Positions 60,404 to 64,000 of a stretch of DNA of 64,000 nucleotides are shown here, piece by piece. Source of the DNA: Furfurilactobacillus entadae (lineage in GTDB: Bacteria > Bacillota > Bacilli > Lactobacillales > Lactobacillaceae); NCBI RefSeq assembly GCF_045862745.1, contig NZ_BQXN01000005.1, positions 1 through 64,000 of the forward strand, given 5' to 3'. The notes beneath the pieces were generated by a model. The model ran no database searches and was not told the DNA's origin. It was given only the letters and a program-made list of their open reading frames with translations. Made by a program: the position numbers and the translations under genes. How positions within the stretch are numbered: position 1 is the stretch's first letter; each line of letters opens with the position of its first letter.

Positions 60404-60448
60404 GTTTGACACTCGATAAAACTTTCCGGGGCTTATCGTGGGGCAAAC
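60404..60448 (-). ncRNA. L13 leader-type autoregulatory structure
   Basis: In the rplM 5' leader on the minus strand, GTTTG pairs with CAAAC (60444-60448 and 60404-60408), and an inner CGATAA pairs with TTATCG around GCCCCGGAAAGT. The position and shape fit the L13 leader found before rplM in Firmicutes, where L13 binding represses its operon. Identification is by eye. Confidence 0.5.
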
Positions 60449-60461
60449 AATACCAAGTAAC

Positions 60462-60490
60462 AGTGTACTGTCCACACCCCAATAAGTCAA
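60462..60490 (-). promoter_or_regulatory. Promoter of rplM-rpsI
   Basis: On the minus strand TTGACT (60485-60490) and TACACT (60462-60467) are separated by 17 bp. It lies between truA and rplM, so the ribosomal genes can be expressed independently of the upstream ECF-truA genes. Confidence 0.7.
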
Positions 60491-60498
60491 TTACAAAT

Positions 60499-61269
60499 TT
60501 ATGTCAATGGCGGCTTTTCATACACAACTTCCTCAAGGTACAGGCCACTTGCCGGTGCCGTTTCACGGGCTAACTCGCGATCCTTTCCTGCTAGAACAGC
60601 CGGTAATGAGTCCACGGCCCGCCGCCCGTTCCCCACTTCAAGGAGAACGGCGACCATGATCCGCACCTGATTGTATAGAAACCCACTCCCGTAAAAGTCG
60701 AACGTCACTTCATGTTGTGCTTCATCCGCATGAATCGTAATCGCGTAAATTGTCCGGACATTTGACTGGGCCTGACTCCCTGACGCCACGAAACTTGTGA
60801 AATCATGCTCTCCAACCAATGCAGGAGCCGCCTGTTGCATTTTGCTAACGTCCAGGGGGTATTTGTAATGTCCGGTGAAATTACGCTTAAACGGGTCCAC
60901 AAACGCTGTGTTCGACACAATGTACCGATACCGCTTGCCGTGGGTCGAAAACCGGGAATGAAAGTCATCATCCACCAGCTCAACGGACTTCACGGTCATA
61001 TCCAGTGGAAACATGCTGTTTAACGCCAACTGTAAATTTCTGGCTGGCAGTGGCTTGGGCAGATCAAAGTGGATCACCTGGCCGTGGGCATGCACGCCGG
61101 CATCCGTTCGGCCAGAACCGAAAACTTCAATCGCCGGTGTCGGGTTCTTTGCAATCTGATTGACCACCTTGGTCAGCACAGACTCCACGGTGCGACGGTG
61201 TGGCTGTCGCTGAAACCCGGAAAAATTGGTGCCGTCATACGCAATGACAACCTTGTAACGTTGGGACAT
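60499..61269 (-). CDS. truA: tRNA pseudouridine synthase A
   Basis: The product is 256 aa. It has YKVVIAYDGTNFSGFQRQP at the start and the catalytic aspartate in GSGRTDAGVHAHGQV (near 52), with RRYRYIV and GSGFLYNQVRIMV further on. It makes pseudouridine at positions 38-40 of tRNA anticodon stems. It follows ecfT by 18 bp, the usual order. Confidence 0.95.
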   Translation of the reverse strand: MSQRYKVVIAYDGTNFSGFQRQPHRRTVESVLTKVVNQIAKNPTPAIEVFGSGRTDAGVHAHGQVIHFDLPKPLPARNLQLALNSMFPLDMTVKSVELVDDDFHSRFSTHGKRYRYIVSNTAFVDPFKRNFTGHYKYPLDVSKMQQAAPALVGEHDFTSFVASGSQAQSNVRTIYAITIHADEAQHEVTFDFYGSGFLYNQVRIMVAVLLEVGNGRRAVDSLPAVLAGKDRELARETAPASGLYLEEVVYEKPPLT

Positions 61270-61287
61270 AGATTACTTCTCCATTCT

Positions 61288-62088
61288 CTACACGTGGCGT
61301 AACACGATCAACGCAACGTTAACCATGAGCATCACAACCACAGCAAGCGTATCCGCACCATGCCATTGGAGGACCCGGTATTTGGTTCGGTTGGCGCCGC
61401 CCTGATACCCGCGCGCCTCCATGGCCGTAGCCAGATCATCCGCCCGCCCAATTGCTCCCACAAACAGTGGAATCAATAAGGGAACAATGGCGTGCAGTCG
61501 TTTTACTAAACCGCCGTTATTAAATTCTACCCCACGGGCCCGTTGCGCATTCATGATCGTTTGCGCCTCATCCAACAATGTTGGAACAAACCGAAGGGCC
61601 ACGGAGAGCATTAACGCCGTTTGGGCTACCGGAAAGTGAACCACCCGTAACGGCTGCAACATGGCCTCAACCCCATCAGCTAATGCGAGTGGCGCCGTCG
61701 TTAAGGTCAAGATTGTGGCCATCGTGATGATCAGTAAGAACCGCAAGAAGACAGCAACGGCGAGTTGGATCCCGGTGGACGTCACCATCAAGATCCCCCA
61801 GTGCCAGTACACGGTTCCTCCCGGCGTGAATAACAGCTGTAAAACAGCGGTCAACACAATGAGCCAAATCAGTGGGCCAATGCCCCGAATAAAGTACCCC
61901 ACGCTCAAACCAGTGAGCATAATCGTCGCACCAACAATCACAAACAATAAAACATAGGTCATCCAGTTACTAGTTAAAAAGGCCAAAATAATGAAGTATA
62001 GCGATAAAAGCAGCTTCGCCCGGGGGTCCAAGCGGTGAAGCCACGAATGTCCGGGAATGTACCGGCCAAGTGTCATTTGTTCTAACAT
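61288..62088 (-). CDS. ecfT: ECF transporter transmembrane subunit EcfT
   Basis: The product is 266 aa with five or six membrane spans. GRYIPGHSWLHRLDPRAKLL at the N-terminus is the family start. The coupling-helix motifs appear as AQRARGVEF and the second A-R-G motif ATAMEARGY near 215-225. EcfT links substrate-binding S components to the two ATPases for vitamin or metal uptake. Its ATG directly follows the ecfA2 stop (TAG ATG). Confidence 0.94.
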   Translation of the reverse strand: MLEQMTLGRYIPGHSWLHRLDPRAKLLLSLYFIILAFLTSNWMTYVLLFVIVGATIMLTGLSVGYFIRGIGPLIWLIVLTAVLQLLFTPGGTVYWHWGILMVTSTGIQLAVAVFLRFLLIITMATILTLTTAPLALADGVEAMLQPLRVVHFPVAQTALMLSVALRFVPTLLDEAQTIMNAQRARGVEFNNGGLVKRLHAIVPLLIPLFVGAIGRADDLATAMEARGYQGGANRTKYRVLQWHGADTLAVVVMLMVNVALIVLRHV

Positions 62089-62958
62089 CTACTGGCCCCC
62101 CTTTGTTGCGGGTAACTGTGGTGCCAACTGAGCCGCTAACTCATCCGCTGTCAGTGGTAATTGATCAAACGTAAAGCCACGGCTCATTAATTGTGTTGCG
62201 TACGCTGCCGCTGTTGGTAGCGCCAGTTCTTGATCGGCCAGCCACTGCTGGTCACTGAACACGTCTAGCGGCGTTCCCACCTTCATTAGGTGACTATGAG
62301 CCATCACAAGTGTCTGGTCTGCATAATCCGCCACATCGTCCATCTGGTGAGTCACTAAGACCACCGTTAGATGTTGATCCGCCTGTAGTTGCGCAAACAT
62401 ATGCATCATTTCCTGACGGCCCCGCGGATCGAGTCCTGCTGTGGGTTCATCTAAAACGAGCACCTGCGGCTGACTGGCAAGTACGCCAGCAATGGCAACC
62501 CGGCGCATTTGCCCACCGGATAGTTCAAACGGTGACCGTTCCAATAGGTTATCTGCTAGTCCCACCGCTTTAGCAGCTTCACGCGCCCGGTCAGCCGCTT
62601 CATCCTCAGCAGCACCAAAGTTTAGCGGACCAAACGCGATGTCTTTGATCACCGTTTGGTCAAACAACTGGCTTTCAGGAAACTGAAACACCATGCCGAC
62701 ATGCTGGTGGAGTGCCTTCAAATGTTTGTTGGTCGTCTCATGGGTCAACGTGAAGTCATCCACCGTTACCTGCCCACTCGTCGGCTTTAACAGACCATTC
62801 AGGTGCTGAATCAGGGTGCTTTTTCCACTACCTGTATGACCAATAATGGCCGTTAATGATTCATCTGGAACGGTAAAGTTAATGTCCGTTAAACCAACTG
62901 CTTCAAACGGTGTGTTTGGCTGGTACGTGTAGTTTACATGGTCGAATGTGATTGCCAT
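62089..62958 (-). CDS. ecfA2: ECF transporter ATPase EcfA2
   Basis: The product is 289 aa. Walker A is IGHTGSGKSTLIQHLNG (near 40), signature ELSGGQMRRVAIAGVLA, Walker B VLVLDEPTAGLDP and switch VTHQMDDV. The C-terminal part holds the group II-specific extension. The start overlaps the end of ecfA1 by 25 bp. Confidence 0.93.
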   Translation of the reverse strand: MAITFDHVNYTYQPNTPFEAVGLTDINFTVPDESLTAIIGHTGSGKSTLIQHLNGLLKPTSGQVTVDDFTLTHETTNKHLKALHQHVGMVFQFPESQLFDQTVIKDIAFGPLNFGAAEDEAADRAREAAKAVGLADNLLERSPFELSGGQMRRVAIAGVLASQPQVLVLDEPTAGLDPRGRQEMMHMFAQLQADQHLTVVLVTHQMDDVADYADQTLVMAHSHLMKVGTPLDVFSDQQWLADQELALPTAAAYATQLMSRGFTFDQLPLTADELAAQLAPQLPATKGGQ

Positions 62959-63779
62959 AACCAGTCCTCCATTTCCGCCGCTGATTGATACTGTGTTGGC
63001 GCCACCGCACCGTGGGTTGTCAATGCCGCCGCCAGTTTGGTTGTAAACGGTTCGTCTAGTCCCGTCTTTTCCAAGAGTGCCTGGTCGCTAAAAATTGTTG
63101 CTGGCTCCCCCGTCGTAACGAGCTGGCCGTTATCCATCACAATTAAGCGGTCAGCCTGGGCTGCTTCCGCAAGGTCATGGGTGATCGAGATGACTGTTGG
63201 CATGGTCCCCGCTAGCCCCTGGCGTAACTTGGCCATAACGGCAAGAACGGTTTGGCGGCCGAGTGGGTCCAGCATACTTGTTGCTTCGTCCAAAATGATA
63301 ATTTGTGGATTCATCGCAATTACACCGGCCAACGCAACCCGCTGTTTTTGCCCACCAGATAACCGGCTGGGTTCGCGGTTAGCAAATGACCACATGTCAA
63401 CGGCCTCAAGGGCCGCCTGAACCCGTTCCTGCATTTCTGCCCGGGGAACGCCGGCGTTTTCTAAACCAAACGCCACGTCATCAGCAACGGTCGCCCCCAC
63501 AAATTGATTATCAGGGTTCTGAAAAACCATTCCAATTTGACGACGAACATCCCACACAGTGTCGGGGGTTAAGTGAATCCCACCCACGGTGACGTCCCCC
63601 TGTTTAAAGTCTAGCAGGCCGTCAACCGCACGAACCAGAGTGCTTTTGCCACTACCATTATGCCCAACAATGGCAACCCACTCCCCTGCATTAACCGTTA
63701 ACGAAACCTTATTTAGTGCTTGGCCCTCAGCATCTGGGTACTGGTAAGCCAGTTCGTTTACTTCAATAATGGCACTCAT
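62934..63779 (-). CDS. ecfA1: ECF transporter ATPase EcfA1
   Basis: The product is 281 aa. Walker A is VGHNGSGKSTLVRAVDG near 38, Q-loop GMVFQNPDNQFVG, signature RLSGGQKQRVALAGVIA and Walker B IIILDEATSMLDP. It pairs with EcfA2 and EcfT. The ATG follows the stop of the upstream frame directly, with AAGGAG inside that frame's end, so translation is coupled to it. No S component is in the window. Confidence 0.94.
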   Translation of the reverse strand: MSAIIEVNELAYQYPDAEGQALNKVSLTVNAGEWVAIVGHNGSGKSTLVRAVDGLLDFKQGDVTVGGIHLTPDTVWDVRRQIGMVFQNPDNQFVGATVADDVAFGLENAGVPRAEMQERVQAALEAVDMWSFANREPSRLSGGQKQRVALAGVIAMNPQIIILDEATSMLDPLGRQTVLAVMAKLRQGLAGTMPTVISITHDLAEAAQADRLIVMDNGQLVTTGEPATIFSDQALLEKTGLDEPFTTKLAAALTTHGAVAPTQYQSAAEMEDWLWQSHSTM

Positions 63780-64000
63780 CTAGCCAGCTCCTTTTCCCTT
63801 CATCACGTAGTTTGTCACGGTGAGGTCGTGTTTCTCACCGGTATGAGCCGCGTGGATCAGCTGACTCATGTACGTTTTATAGGTCATGAACAATGTTTTG
63901 TCTGCCGAGCCCTGGGTCAACTTCCCAGTGTTCGGATCCTTCAATAGCGCCGCGTTCCACGTACTGATCGTTGGACCAGTCGCCGGGTCATACAACCCGA
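63780..64000 (-). CDS. C-terminal end of an unrecognised gene, cut by window edge
   Basis: The frame is open from the right edge to TAG at 63780. It ends ...SQLIHAAHTGEKHDLTVTNY and VMKGKGAG. No family is recognised, and it is not the end of rplQ, the usual neighbour of ecfA1. Its end contains the ribosome binding site of ecfA1, so it belongs to the same transcript. Confidence 0.5.
   Translation of the reverse strand, partial: GLYDPATGPTISTWNAALLKDPNTGKLTQGSADKTLFMTYKTYMSQLIHAAHTGEKHDLTVTNYVMKGKGAG

Noticed and set aside
1..64000. CRISPR arrays, rRNA genes or prophage
   Set aside because: No regularly spaced repeats, rRNA-like stretches or phage structural genes were seen.

Overview
The window looks like a chromosomal segment of a member of the Lactobacillaceae. 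The grounds are the low-to-mid GC content, the strong AGGAGG ribosome binding sites, frequent GTG and TTG starts, CcpA-type cre sites, and gene orders typical of lactobacilli (pcrA-ligA-camS, gatCAB-dagK-rlmD, ecfA1-ecfA2-ecfT-truA-rplM-rpsI, cydABCD). Two gluconate permeases, a gluconokinase and a probable 2-ketogluconate operon all lead to 6-phosphogluconate. That suits an organism with a phosphoketolase or pentose phosphate route, but the species cannot be fixed from the sequence.

Layout. Positions 1-335 hold the end of an IS3-family element. Positions 411-9309 are mostly single genes: a secreted histidine-phosphatase-like protein, a DNA glycosylase, a MarR regulator, a PfkB-like kinase, a 32-residue membrane peptide, tRNA-Arg(CCT), a tautomerase, a DEAD-box helicase, a Gfo/Idh oxidoreductase, a DUF4828-like protein and a GH25-like pseudoenzyme. 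Positions 9426-15264 form a gluconate regulon: an RpiR-type regulator, gluconokinase and two paralogous permeases. Its promoters carry cre sites and repeated TGAAA-n5-TTTCA-like operators. Positions 15423-32399 are housekeeping: a glycosyltransferase, RlmD, a lipid kinase, GatCAB, Kup, CamS, LigA, PcrA, a PurK-like ATP-grasp protein and a glucosaminidase. Positions 32673-44857 hold a polyprenyl synthase, a large membrane protein, a three-gene MoxR/VWA module and the cydABCD operon for cytochrome bd. The polyprenyl synthase and cytochrome bd suggest optional respiration with quinone and heme.

Positions 47871-53595 are an AT-richer accessory island. It contains an intact hsdR, a tyrosine recombinase, a promoterless hsdS cassette, two further hsdS remnants and a GIY-YIG protein. 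A perfect 98-bp inverted repeat joins the hsdS pieces, and no hsdM is present in the window. This is a rearranged type I restriction locus of the recombinase-shuffled kind.

Positions 53831-59198 hold a LacI-controlled operon whose parts match the 2-ketogluconate (kgu) pathway of Pseudomonas: an epimerase-like protein, a PfkB kinase, a 2-hydroxyacid dehydrogenase and a LacI regulator. Here a membrane transporter that does not look like an MFS protein takes the place of KguT. Its promoter combines a consensus -35/-10, a cre site and an AAACCGGTTT operator. Together with the gluconate regulon, two separate sugar-acid routes appear to converge on 6-phosphogluconate under CcpA control. The window ends with ribosomal proteins L13 and S9, TruA and the ECF transporter energising module.
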